From JAHEZL01 sp046074525 (GTDB lineage: Bacteria; Bacteroidota; Bacteroidia; Flavobacteriales_C; GCA-002722245): a DNA stretch of 64,000 nucleotides. The notes under the pieces were generated by a model, which worked only from the letters and a program-made list of their open reading frames with translations, had not been told where the DNA came from and searched no databases. A program made the translations under genes and the position numbers. This document shows positions 53,291 through 63,100 of this stretch, piece by piece; within the stretch, counting starts at the first letter, position 1; each line of letters begins with the position of its first letter. Location of the stretch: contig JBJTOK010000038.1 of NCBI GenBank assembly GCA_046074525.1, positions 1 to 64,000 of the forward strand, given 5' to 3'.

Positions 53291-54490
53291 TTATCCCGCT
53301 TTAACCAGTTCAATCACCGTAATTTCCGGTAATATGCCCACTCGCCCGGGAAAGCCCAGAAAACCAAAACCACGATTCACATACAGGTATTTCTCCACTT
53401 TTTGGTAAGCACCGGCCCATTGTTTATAGATGTATTTTATAGGACTCCATTTGAATCCGAACCTTTCAAAGCCAAACTGCATGCCGTGTGTATGTCCCGA
53501 CAGTGTCAAGTGCACGGGATTCGGGTGATGCAATATCTGACCTTCCCAATGCGAAGGATCATGTGATAATAGAATTTTGAAATCGCGTTCTTTGGTGCCG
53601 TTGAGGGCAGCATTCAAATCGCCGTATTGCGCAAAGCCACGTTTTCCCCAGTTTTCAACGCCGAGAAGTGAGATGGCTTGTCCGTTTTTTTCAATTTTTA
53701 TGTTTTCATTTAACAGCAAGCGAAAACCAATTTCCCGGTGAACTTCTTTCAATCGATGGAGATTGGCCGCTTTAGCTTCGGCGCTATGCCAAGCCACATA
53801 ATCTCCATAATCATGGTTGCCCAGGACTGAGAATTTTCCAAGTTTTGCTTCCAGCTTAGCAAAGGTGTTGATCCATGGCGTCATTTCATCGGCTGTATTA
53901 TTCACTAAGTCGCCGGTAAATACAATAATGTCGCTTTTTTGTTTATTGGCTAGTTCAATGCCTTTTTCCACTCCGTTGGCATTGGTGAAACTTCCCGAAT
54001 GAATATCGGAAAGCTGTGTGATGGTAAAGCCGTGGAATGCGTCGGGAAGGTCTTTAAAATCCAGTTTGATACGGTGCAGGCGGTAGCTGTGTTTGCCTTT
54101 GAGTAATCCGTAAATGATACCAATGAAAATTAGTCCAGCTATTGTTAATGTAAATTCACTGTAAATAACATTTCGAGCGGGAATTTCGGAAAAGATTCCA
54201 CGAATGAGGCGTGTAAAATCTTCTATTAAGAAAAAGATAAAAGTGAATAATTTCGGAACAATGGAAAGAATGGTGAAGCCCATTAAGGTGTTGCTGCTTT
54301 TCCCCCGTCGGAAATCACCTTTATTAAAAGAGTAAAAAATAGCAGCAATTAAAGCGAGGTCGCTGAGCCAGTAAATGCTAAGCACTAATCCGGAGGAAAA
54401 GTTGCTCCAGCCGGAAGTAGCGGTGGCGATGCCTTTGGCAACATAAGTATCGAGGAGAAGCCATAAGATGGCGATAGGTACAAATCTCAT
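53291..54490 (-). CDS. Membrane-anchored metallophosphoesterase
   Basis: The 399-residue protein has four N-terminal helices (to about residue 135) and a calcineurin-like phosphoesterase domain with the metal ligands ITQLSDIHSG, VFTGDLVNN, VLGNHDYGD, LLSHDP and LSGHTHG in order. Members act on nucleotides or lipids such as UDP-diacylglucosamine; the substrate here is not known. I use the ATG at 54490 (start RFVPIAILWLLLD), because the longer reading adds a basic non-conserved stretch. Confidence 0.92.
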   Translation of the reverse strand: MRFVPIAILWLLLDTYVAKGIATATSGWSNFSSGLVLSIYWLSDLALIAAIFYSFNKGDFRRGKSSNTLMGFTILSIVPKLFTFIFFLIEDFTRLIRGIFSEIPARNVIYSEFTLTIAGLIFIGIIYGLLKGKHSYRLHRIKLDFKDLPDAFHGFTITQLSDIHSGSFTNANGVEKGIELANKQKSDIIVFTGDLVNNTADEMTPWINTFAKLEAKLGKFSVLGNHDYGDYVAWHSAEAKAANLHRLKEVHREIGFRLLLNENIKIEKNGQAISLLGVENWGKRGFAQYGDLNAALNGTKERDFKILLSHDPSHWEGQILHHPNPVHLTLSGHTHGMQFGFERFGFKWSPIKYIYKQWAGAYQKVEKYLYVNRGFGFLGFPGRVGILPEITVIELVKAG

Positions 54491-54598
54491 TTTCTTTCGT
54501 TTTTTGGCTAAAGTAAAGGCCGGAAAAAGCGATCGCAACAGGAAAAAGGCAAACCGTTGTTAAGCGTCGGTGAATGATGCTAAGAAAAGTTAAAGAGA

Positions 54599-55282
54599 TT
54601 ATTTCCCGTACAGCGGTGCACCATTTGAATCATGGGTTAGCGCATAGCTCATCCAGTCGAAAAAAGGGCGCATGGCTTTAAAAGCCTCGCTTGCTTTCTT
54701 AGGAAAATCCTTGCTCATCACTTCTTCATCGGTGAATTCGTGAGAGATCAAATATTGTTTAAACTGGATCAAGTCCAGCGCCGGATCTTCCTTATCAAAA
54801 CCTTTAGGAACAGTTTTCAGTTTTTCACCGTGCAGCTCACCAAAAAAATCTTTAAAGGATTTGCTATTGATGATTTTCCGAAACCCTTTTTCATCGGCTG
54901 ATATCGCGTTTCTGATCAACAAAAGATCAGAAGGTTCGGGAGCCCAGAAACCACCGCCAACAAAGGATTTTCCAGGTTCAATATGGTAGTAGTATCCGCC
55001 GCGCAATTGCTTGGTGGCTCTTTGAAAACCACCACCCCAGTTGTTTTTGTATGGAGATTTATCTTTTGAAAAACGCACATCACGGTAGATGCGCATTAGC
55101 GATTTTTTCCCTGATTCGGTTTCAATTTTATCGTGCTTGTTCATCAATACCAGCAATTCCTCTGCAAAGGAAATCATCTCTTGATGCATCTCTTCGTAGG
55201 TTTTCTTGTTTTTGGTGAACCACTCCCTGTTGTTGTTTTTAGAGAGGTCTTTTAAGAATTTAAGATTGGCTTTGCTGATCAT
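54599..55282 (-). CDS. DUF2461-domain protein
   Basis: The 227-residue protein matches DUF2461: FLKDLSKNNNREWFTKNK near residue 8, RIYRDVRFSKDKSPYKNNWG near 70, and GGYYYHIEPGKSFVGGGFW near 99. Its reaction is unknown. I start at ATG 55282 because upstream residues would be untypical. It is a single gene, divergent from the LRR-kinase gene, with 69 bp between starts. Confidence 0.92.
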   Translation of the reverse strand: MISKANLKFLKDLSKNNNREWFTKNKKTYEEMHQEMISFAEELLVLMNKHDKIETESGKKSLMRIYRDVRFSKDKSPYKNNWGGGFQRATKQLRGGYYYHIEPGKSFVGGGFWAPEPSDLLLIRNAISADEKGFRKIINSKSFKDFFGELHGEKLKTVPKGFDKEDPALDLIQFKQYLISHEFTDEEVMSKDFPKKASEAFKAMRPFFDWMSYALTHDSNGAPLYGK

Positions 55283-55351
55283 AATGCTAATTTTTAGCAA
55301 GATAAAAATATTGCTTCGTATTTCACTAACTTGCAGCACGAACAAAGCAAG

Positions 55352-56650
55352 ATGCATACTTTAGAGCAATTACAATCGGGAGAGTTGAGAGGAATCAAGC
55401 GTTTGCAAATGGCTTGCGGATTCACTCATTTTCCGGAAGAAATATATACACTGGCGGATACGCTGGAAATTCTCGACTTATCGGGAAATGCGATTTCGAC
55501 CTTGCCGGCGGAAATTTCGCGACTCAAAAACATGAAGGTGATTTTTTTCGGGAGCAATAATTTTACTGAATTTCCGAAGGAATTGGCTGCTTGCGAAAAG
55601 CTGAGCATGATAGGTTTTAAATCGAATAAAATCACGCATATTCCAGCCGATGCTTTTCCAAAGCATTTGCGCTGGCTGATTTTAACTGATAACCAGATCA
55701 AGGAAATTCCCGCCAGTATCGGTAGCTGCATTAAACTGCAAAAATGTGCTCTGGCGGGGAATCAGCTGCAGACTTTGCCGGTGGAAATGAAAAATTGTGT
55801 CAATCTGGAGTTGTTGCGTATTTCGGCGAATAAAATTACGAAGCTCCCCGAGTGGCTGTTGACTTTACCACGTTTGTCATGGATTGCATATTCGGGAAAT
55901 CCCTGTAGTTATAATGCTTCTCTTCAAACAGAGATGAGCGAAATGGATTGGAGTGAGTTTGAGATTCAGCAATTGCTGGGAGAAGGCGCATCGGGATTTA
56001 TCTCGAAAGCGCAGTGGCCATCGAAACAAAAAGAGGTGGCGGTGAAAGTCTTCAAAGGTGCTGTTACCAGTGATGGCTGGCCTGAAGATGAAATGCAAAC
56101 CTGCTTGGCTGCCGGATCACACGAAAACCTGGTCCAGGTGATAGGGAAGGTGAATCGTCATCCCGAAAAAAAACAGGCGCTTGTTTTTGAATTGATCCCT
56201 TCGGCGTATAAAAACCTAAGCGGTCCGCCTAGTTTAGATACCTGCACACGTGATGTATTGCCTGCCGGTAGTAGTTTTTCTTTACAGGAGATTTTAAAAA
56301 TCGCTACAGGTGTTGCATCGCTTTGCCTGCATTTTCATGAGCGGGGCATTATGCATGGTGATTTGTATGCGCACAATATTCTGGTTAATGCTGATGCACA
56401 TTCGCTGTTGGGCGATTTTGGAGCTGCTACTTTTTATGATGTAAATCATGAGCAGGCGAAAGCCAACGAACGCGTAGAAGTTCGTGCTTACGGCTGTTTG
56501 CTGGAAGATATGCTGAATCATTTGCAGGATGCCGACTTTCAAAAAGCCGCAAATCTCTTTGCTTTAAAAGAAGAATGCATGCAGGAAAATCCGTCGTGCC
56601 GACCTTTATTCTCCGATATTTTTAAAAGACTTCGTACTTTCGCTTCATAA
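55352..56650 (+). CDS. Leucine-rich-repeat and protein-kinase fusion protein
   Basis: The 432-residue cytosolic protein has about six leucine-rich repeats (residues 35-180; for example LEILDLSGNAISTLPAEI) joined to a eukaryotic-like kinase domain. Kinase features are the glycine loop GEGASG (210-215), AVK lysine at 232, catalytic loop HGDLYAHN (335-342, Asp337 and Asn342; the usual HRD lysine is absent) and the metal motif GDFG (354-357). The domain is short and lacks a clear APE segment, so activity is likely but unproven. It is 10 bp upstream of miaE. No signal peptide. Confidence 0.88.
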   Translation: MHTLEQLQSGELRGIKRLQMACGFTHFPEEIYTLADTLEILDLSGNAISTLPAEISRLKNMKVIFFGSNNFTEFPKELAACEKLSMIGFKSNKITHIPADAFPKHLRWLILTDNQIKEIPASIGSCIKLQKCALAGNQLQTLPVEMKNCVNLELLRISANKITKLPEWLLTLPRLSWIAYSGNPCSYNASLQTEMSEMDWSEFEIQQLLGEGASGFISKAQWPSKQKEVAVKVFKGAVTSDGWPEDEMQTCLAAGSHENLVQVIGKVNRHPEKKQALVFELIPSAYKNLSGPPSLDTCTRDVLPAGSSFSLQEILKIATGVASLCLHFHERGIMHGDLYAHNILVNADAHSLLGDFGAATFYDVNHEQAKANERVEVRAYGCLLEDMLNHLQDADFQKAANLFALKEECMQENPSCRPLFSDIFKRLRTFAS

Positions 56651-56660
56651 ATTATTCTTT

Positions 56661-57242
56661 ATGCTGGGACTCAAACTGCCAACTGATCCGCGCTGGGTAA
56701 ACATCGTGGAAAGCAACATAGAAGAAATTTTGACTGATCACGCCTGGTGCGAGCAAAAAGCCGCTACCAATGCAATTACTCTTGTTACTTACAATTCGGA
56801 GCTCACTGATCTTGTTACCGATATGCTTAAACTGGCACAGGAGGAATTACAGCATTTCCAGATGGTGCATGATATCATTATTAAGCGTGGTTTGAAACTC
56901 GGTCGCGAACGCAAGGACGATTATGTTGGCGATCTCGTTAAATTCATGAAAAAAGGAGGGAGTCGTACCGAACAATTGGTAGAGCGATTACTTTTCGCAG
57001 CGATGATAGAAGCCCGCAGCTGCGAGCGATTCAGGGTATTATCAGAAAATATCAAAGATGAAGAACTGGCGAAGTTCTATCATGAACTCATGATCAGCGA
57101 AGCTACACACTATACTTTATTTTTGGGTTACGCGCGCAAATATGGTGACGGCGTTGATGTGAATAAACGCTGGAAAGAATGGCTGGAAGGTGAAGCTGAA
57201 ATCATAGCCGGCTACGGCACCCAGGAGCGTATCCATGGTTAA
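56661..57242 (+). CDS. miaE: tRNA-(ms2io6A)-hydroxylase MiaE
   Basis: MiaE hydroxylates the isopentenyl group of modified A37 in tRNAs that read UNN codons, using a di-iron centre. The 193-residue protein has the iron ligands in EELQHFQMVHD near residue 61, EARSCERF near 115, and SEATHYTLFLGYA near 144 (ExxH pairs), which resemble the ferritin-like fold. Length fits the shorter Bacteroidota type. Its 3' end overlaps the next glycosyltransferase by 8 bp. Confidence 0.92.
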   Translation: MLGLKLPTDPRWVNIVESNIEEILTDHAWCEQKAATNAITLVTYNSELTDLVTDMLKLAQEELQHFQMVHDIIIKRGLKLGRERKDDYVGDLVKFMKKGGSRTEQLVERLLFAAMIEARSCERFRVLSENIKDEELAKFYHELMISEATHYTLFLGYARKYGDGVDVNKRWKEWLEGEAEIIAGYGTQERIHG

Positions 57243-58464
57243 GCAACATGTTTTATTTATCGGTGCCGTTTGGCCCGAGCCCCATTCTTCGGCAGGAGGA
57301 ATAAGGATGATGCAACTGCTTCAGCTTTTTTCTGCTCACGGTTGGGACATTACTTTTGCTTCTGTAGCGGCAGAAAGTGAATTTTCTGCCGATTTAAACT
57401 CCCTTAATATCCGTAAAGCACAGATTGAGCTGAACAACGAGAACTTTAATGTTTTTGTTAAAGAGTTGAATCCTTCTGTAGTGATTTTTGATCGCTTTAT
57501 GGTAGAAGAACAATTTGGCTGGAGAGTGGCCGAGGCTTGTCCGAATGCCCTGCGAATAATAGAAACCATAGATTTACATTGTTTGCGCACTTCGCGTCAG
57601 CAAGTGCTTAAAACAGGGGAGGAGCTGAATGCTGTTTTACTATCCTCTGAAATTTCAAAAAGAGAAATCGCTGCTTTGTACCGTTCTGATTTATCAATTA
57701 TGATTTCAGAAGCAGAGATGGAGCTTTTGAAAAATGCTTTTTCATTTCCGGAGGACTTGATTTTTTACCTGCCTTTTTTGATTCCGGAAAAACCTTCTTC
57801 CACTTTACCTTCTTATGAAGGGCGTCAGCATTTTGTAACAATAGGGAATTTCAGGCACGCACCTAACTGGGATTCGGTGCGCTATTTAAAGGAGAGCATC
57901 TGGCCCTTGATTCGCAAGCAATTGCCCGATGCTCAGCTGCATATTTATGGATCTTATGCCAGTGAAAAAGTACAGCAGTTGCACAAGCCCGCTGAAGGAT
58001 TTTGCATTATGGGGCGCGCTGAAGACGCTGTTGTTGTAATGCAGCAAGCGCGCGTTTGTCTTGCTCCGCTGCGTTTTGGTGCGGGGATCAAAGGGAAATT
58101 AGCTCAGTCGATGTTGTGCGGAACACCGAGTGTTACAACGTCTGTTGGCGCTGAAGGAATGCACGGCAACTTAGAATGGGATGGAGTTATTGCTGATGAT
58201 GCAACTGCATTTGCAAATGCTGCAGTGCAATTGTATCAGCAAAAAAAACTGTGGGAAAAAGCGCAGCAAAATGGTTTTGTTTTAGTCAAAGAGCGCTATA
58301 CACAAAGTAGCGCCGGAGATAAATTAATTTATCGTATCGCTCAAATTCAAAATAATTTGATTGAACACCGTCGCCGCAATTTTATTGGCGCTATGCTTCA
58401 GTATCATACGCTGCAAAGCACAAAGTTTTTATCGAAGTGGATAGAGGAGAAGAATAAGCAATAA
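57235..58464 (+). CDS. Glycosyltransferase (GT4-like)
   Basis: The 409-residue protein is a GT-B fold enzyme. It starts KQHVLFIGAVWPEPHSSAGG and has in its C-terminal half VTIGNFRHAPNWDSVRYLK near residue 200 and the segment CLAPLRFGAGIKGKLAQSML near 275, typical of the YqgM/PEP-CTERM-associated branch. No partner glycan genes are nearby, so the acceptor is unknown. It overlaps miaE by 8 bp. Confidence 0.88.
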   Translation: MVKQHVLFIGAVWPEPHSSAGGIRMMQLLQLFSAHGWDITFASVAAESEFSADLNSLNIRKAQIELNNENFNVFVKELNPSVVIFDRFMVEEQFGWRVAEACPNALRIIETIDLHCLRTSRQQVLKTGEELNAVLLSSEISKREIAALYRSDLSIMISEAEMELLKNAFSFPEDLIFYLPFLIPEKPSSTLPSYEGRQHFVTIGNFRHAPNWDSVRYLKESIWPLIRKQLPDAQLHIYGSYASEKVQQLHKPAEGFCIMGRAEDAVVVMQQARVCLAPLRFGAGIKGKLAQSMLCGTPSVTTSVGAEGMHGNLEWDGVIADDATAFANAAVQLYQQKKLWEKAQQNGFVLVKERYTQSSAGDKLIYRIAQIQNNLIEHRRRNFIGAMLQYHTLQSTKFLSKWIEEKNKQ

Positions 58465-58495
58465 ATTTTTCCGTTATTCTTCTGTAACATTTCTT

Positions 58496-58503
58496 TAAAT
58501 TCG
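58496..58503 (+). promoter_or_regulatory. Promoter -7 box TAAATTCG before the lipoprotein gene
   Basis: The box is identical to the amtB box (TAAATTCG) and lies 34 bases before the ATG at 58538. No clear -33 TTG is seen. Confidence 0.5.
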
Positions 58504-58537
58504 TATTGTAATCCTGACTATTTAAAATTTGAATTGT

Positions 58538-60118
58538 ATGAATAAGATTTTTCTTTTCACCGGATGCTTGGCTATTGCATTGGTTTCCTGTAATCCCGAT
58601 GATGCGTCAACGGCTGAAGCCACAGTTCTCAATGGAGATACCCTAGTAAGTGCCAATGATCTTCCTTCTCTTTTTGCGATGAATGATTCCCTGTTCAGGA
58701 AGCTGGATAAACCCTATGACCGCTTTGTCATCAAATCGGATAAAGGCGCGGAAATTAAGCTGGCCAACGGATCAAGCTTATCCATTCCAACTTCCTGCTT
58801 TGTAGATTCCGCCAACAATAAGATTACCGGCGATGTGGAAATTGAATACCGTGAAATAAAAACTGCCGCCGAAGTGATTTTGAGTGGCATTACAATGGTG
58901 TACGACAGTGCCTCGCATAAACACGATTTCCAAACGGCGGGAATGTTTGAGTTTCGCGCCTACCAGAATGGAAAAGCCTTAAAATTCGCCGAGAATAAAA
59001 AGGTGAATGTTTCCATGGCGACGAACCAAAAAGACAATAACTATAATTTCTACAGATTGAATGACGATTGTTCCAATTGGACTTATCTCAGTACCACGCA
59101 TAACGAATCGAATATCCCTGAGTCTTTCCTGCAAAGCGCCGGACTGGCTTCCTCTAATACACAAACAAAAAAAGAAGGAGAGGTTTATTATATGGAAGAG
59201 CCTACAGCTCCTAATAAGCTGGATGAATCGCGACCGGTTTTCGACTTGTCTTTTGATTTGAATGAACATCCCGAATTACTCGGTTTGGCGGGATTAATGT
59301 GGCAATATGCCGGTGATGACATGTCGAAAGATCCCTGCAACAACAAAAAATTCCTGGAGACAAAATGGACCAAGGTAAACATACGGCCGATAGCCAGCAG
59401 GAAGGGTGCTTTTTATGTTGATTTGAGCTGCAGCACCGCTAAAATGAGTACAGAGGCGCGTCCGGTTTTACAAGGAAAACCTTATGAGAAAGCTTATGAT
59501 GATTATGTAAATAACTTGAAGAAATATAAGGCCTTCCTGGTGAAACAGGAGCAGGAAAGACATGCTGCAGTAGCCAATGTAAATACCCAGCAGCGTACAG
59601 TTAACCAAAGTTCCCAAACTACCAATGCCGCTGCAACACAAAGAACAAGCTCTGCTTCAACGCAGCAGACAGTTGTGGCCGACAACACAAGTTCGGTTTC
59701 TACAGCTGCTGTCGCCACCAATACAATTGATGTACAAATTGTAGACGTTGGTTTTTACAATTGCGACAGAATTTATAGCAGGCCGGATGCAGTAAGACTC
59801 ATCGCCGATTTTGATGTTCCCGTTACCACTGAGAACAGTGTGATGGTTTATCTGATCGCTTCCGATTTGGAAAATGTGATTATTACCTATCCGATGAGAT
59901 CATGGAAAAACTTTGTGTATGCCAGCAGGGATGAAAATATGATTGTTGCTTTGCTTAATGATGGTCGTGTAGCTACTCTGTCGGCCAAGGAATTCAAGGC
60001 CATCAAACACAAGGATTTCAAAAACGATGGTACAAGTCAGTACACCTTCAAGCTCCATCTTTCAGAAAAACCTATAGAAAGTGCAGCGGAGCTCGATGAA
60101 ATCATTGCGAAGCTGTAA
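58538..60118 (+). CDS. Lipoprotein with ZU5-like beta domain, unknown
   Basis: The 526-residue protein starts with a lipoprotein signal (FLFTGCLAIALVSCNPDD), so it is anchored at the membrane by the cysteine. A beta domain follows (about 65-160) with the pattern IKLANGSSLSIPTSCF, GDVEIEYREIKTAAEVILSG and FQTAGMFEFRAYQNGK, which looks like a ZU5-type module. A stretch of N, Q, S, T and A (about 350-400) is low complexity and probably disordered. Three bases separate it from the WG-repeat gene. The role is unknown; the start is the ATG rather than the TTG three codons earlier. Confidence 0.75.
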   Translation: MNKIFLFTGCLAIALVSCNPDDASTAEATVLNGDTLVSANDLPSLFAMNDSLFRKLDKPYDRFVIKSDKGAEIKLANGSSLSIPTSCFVDSANNKITGDVEIEYREIKTAAEVILSGITMVYDSASHKHDFQTAGMFEFRAYQNGKALKFAENKKVNVSMATNQKDNNYNFYRLNDDCSNWTYLSTTHNESNIPESFLQSAGLASSNTQTKKEGEVYYMEEPTAPNKLDESRPVFDLSFDLNEHPELLGLAGLMWQYAGDDMSKDPCNNKKFLETKWTKVNIRPIASRKGAFYVDLSCSTAKMSTEARPVLQGKPYEKAYDDYVNNLKKYKAFLVKQEQERHAAVANVNTQQRTVNQSSQTTNAAATQRTSSASTQQTVVADNTSSVSTAAVATNTIDVQIVDVGFYNCDRIYSRPDAVRLIADFDVPVTTENSVMVYLIASDLENVIITYPMRSWKNFVYASRDENMIVALLNDGRVATLSAKEFKAIKHKDFKNDGTSQYTFKLHLSEKPIESAAELDEIIAKL

Positions 60119-60120
60119 GT

Positions 60121-63100
60121 ATGAGAGTGCGATTTCTTCTGCTTTTACTGTGTTGCACCCAGCTATGCTCTGCTCAGAAGATAGCTAAGGCTCTCTTTTC
60201 CCAAACGGCAAAGGAAAAAGAGAAGACCAGAGAAGCGAATGAAGAAGCTGATCTGCTTAGAAGAATTACTGGTTTTGCCCTGCCTGCTAAAATGAATGGC
60301 TCCTGGACCCTCATCAATGAAAATGGCCTGGTGATCAACAAAAAAATAGTTTTCGATAGTATCAGTCTGCCTTATTTCAAAGACAAACTTGTAGTCAGGA
60401 AAGGCAATAAATTCGGGATATTGCAAGCTACGTTGGATACCATTCATCCTTTAGTGTACGACAGTATTTATACCCTGGGCTCTTCCTTTATCGGAAAAAA
60501 AGGCGAGGGCTCTTATGTGCTGAGTTCTTCTTCCTCACAGAAAATATTTTTGAAAGGAGCACTGAAAATGCAGCGCATGGATCCCCGCTTGTATGATGGA
60601 TTGATTAAGGTGTATTTTTCTGATGGGGTGAGTGTGCTGGATTCAACGGCGAACTGGGTGTTGCCCAATCGCTATGAAGAAGTGTGTATGTTTAAGCCCG
60701 GACTTTTTCTTGTCGCGAAAGGACAAAGAACCGGTTTGCTGGATACACTCGGCAAGGTGAAAATTCCTTTGGATTACGATGTCATTACCATGTACCACGA
60801 CAGCATTTATAGCGGTAGGAAAAATGGCAGCTGGGAATATTTTCGCAAGGATTTTTCGAAGATCAACCAGCAGGGTGATTACGTATTGCTGCCTGATAAG
60901 TATGGCTATTACAGAACAAAGCGGGGGTCGAGTTATCAGCTTTTTGAGTATGCCAGTGATCGGGAAGTCTCCAACGGAAGCTACGATGATTATTTTCCTA
61001 TCGCTCCTCATTTGATTGCAGTGAGGAAGGATACGCTGATTGGCTTAGTCAATCGCGAGATGAATCTCATTATCGCTCCGCAATACTCCAACATTCGCCA
61101 CATTAATGATACGCTGCTGATGGTGAGAAACGATTCGGCTTTTGGCGTGATCAATTTTCGTAATGAAGTATTGTTGCCCCTGGAGTTTAGCTATATCAGT
61201 CCGTGCGACTACAAGGATGATCTTACCGGAAAGAGGAAAATAAAGTATTTCAAGGTGTTTAAAGGAAGTAAATGCGGACTGGCTAATCGCGACGGGAAGC
61301 TGGTGGTTCCAATGGAGTTTGCCGATGTGGACCTGATGAATGATCCCGGTTTGGTGATTGTGCACGACCGCAAATATTTCGGATTGTACAACACTTATGG
61401 CGAGAAACTCACCGATCTTGAATTTACTAAGTACAACAAGCTCACGCGCTTTTCCCTTTTGGTTCGTGGTGATGGTAAAACGGCATTGTATGGAGTTGAT
61501 GGGAAGATGAACGACACAACTTTCCTGCAACTCAATTATTCGGCGAATATTTTCAAATTGTATCTCGATAGTTCTACGATTCAGGTGATCTCACAAGATT
61601 TAACTACAGGGAAAAACCAATACAGTCATACTTATACCAATGTCAGGATTTTCGATTTCTTTGGTGTTGATCCGCATGAGTTGCATGATTTTGAATTCAA
61701 GCGTGCACCTTTTTCTACTCATGAAACCTTCTTTTCGCAGAAGCACAGTCGATGGGGAATTTATTCCTATCTCAAGAACGATTTCTCTGTCAACCCAACT
61801 TTCGACCGCCTGAATGGCTACATAGCAGTGGAAGAACAAGAAGACGAAAAGTTGCTATCGGCCGGTGGGGCTACTTTTACATCGCGCTATAAATGGTCGC
61901 TGCTGGCAGTGAGCAGTGTATTTACCTCGGGAGATTTTGCTGTTGATTTCACTAATAACACTGATTTTTCCTATGCGCTGAACTTCCAGGTGGATTCGGC
62001 TTTCCGCTATTCATCGAAAACATTGGATAAGATGAATAACGTCTCTTACATTGATTTGAAGCGCATCAATGGCAAAAGACGATTCAACAGGAAAGGTGAG
62101 CTGGAATGGGTAGATGCCGACAGTGCCGATGTTTTACTGAGGGATATTTATCTGGAGGCAAATGATGCGGGAGCCTTGATTCCTGCCGACTGGCAAAGTA
62201 TGTTGGCGATAATGGCCGGAGAGAAAGGATTGAGGGTAAAAGGCGGTACATGGAGCATTATGGCTGATGATAAATATTACGATACAAAGAATGCAATGAA
62301 ACCCGTACGTATGCCGACAGTTCCATCGGGACTAAAAAACTGCGAGGCTTTAGCGATGGATGAGTATTTCATCTATGCCAATCAAAAAGAAAAGTATTCC
62401 TGCTATACACATCCCCTCAAAAAAATGGAGGGACTGGATGGTATAGGAGATGTTAAACTATACCAGGGAATGGCGAATCGTCCATTTGTTGTGGGCTGCA
62501 TGAAAGACAGTCTTTTTTCCCTTATGGACACCAGGGAAAAAAGAGTACTTAGTAATTACTACTCTTCCATCGTTGAATTGGATTTCGGGTTTATCTGCAA
62601 ATCAAAAGACAGCTATGTTTTTCTGGATTCGGCCGAAAAGAATACCAATCTTATGGAGTTTGATGAATTCAAAGATGTGCGTGAAGATGGTCATTTCCTG
62701 ATGCATCTTAAGAGAAGTAAAAGATATAGTCTTCTTTACAAAACAGATTTGGCTCCTTTTCAGGAAACCTGTGAAAATGTGAGTATTGTGGCCGACTCTC
62801 TCTTGCTGGTGCAGGGGACAGATGGCGATTATGGCTTGAGCAATTTCAGGGGAGTACCTAAAGTGGAGTGTGAGTATCATCTGGTGGATGGTTTCCGTTT
62901 CGGACTCGTTATTTTTAAGAAGAAGGCGATGTATTATGTTTTCGACAGCAAAGGAAATCAGGTTTACGAATCCCTCTTGCCGATCAAAAGAGTGGTGGGA
63001 GAGGGTTTGATTTCCGTGCAAAGAGGGAAGTCGCTTTACCTTTTTGATGTAAGGACACAAAAGAGGGTTCGGTCGAAATACAGCTCTTTTTATCCGCAAA

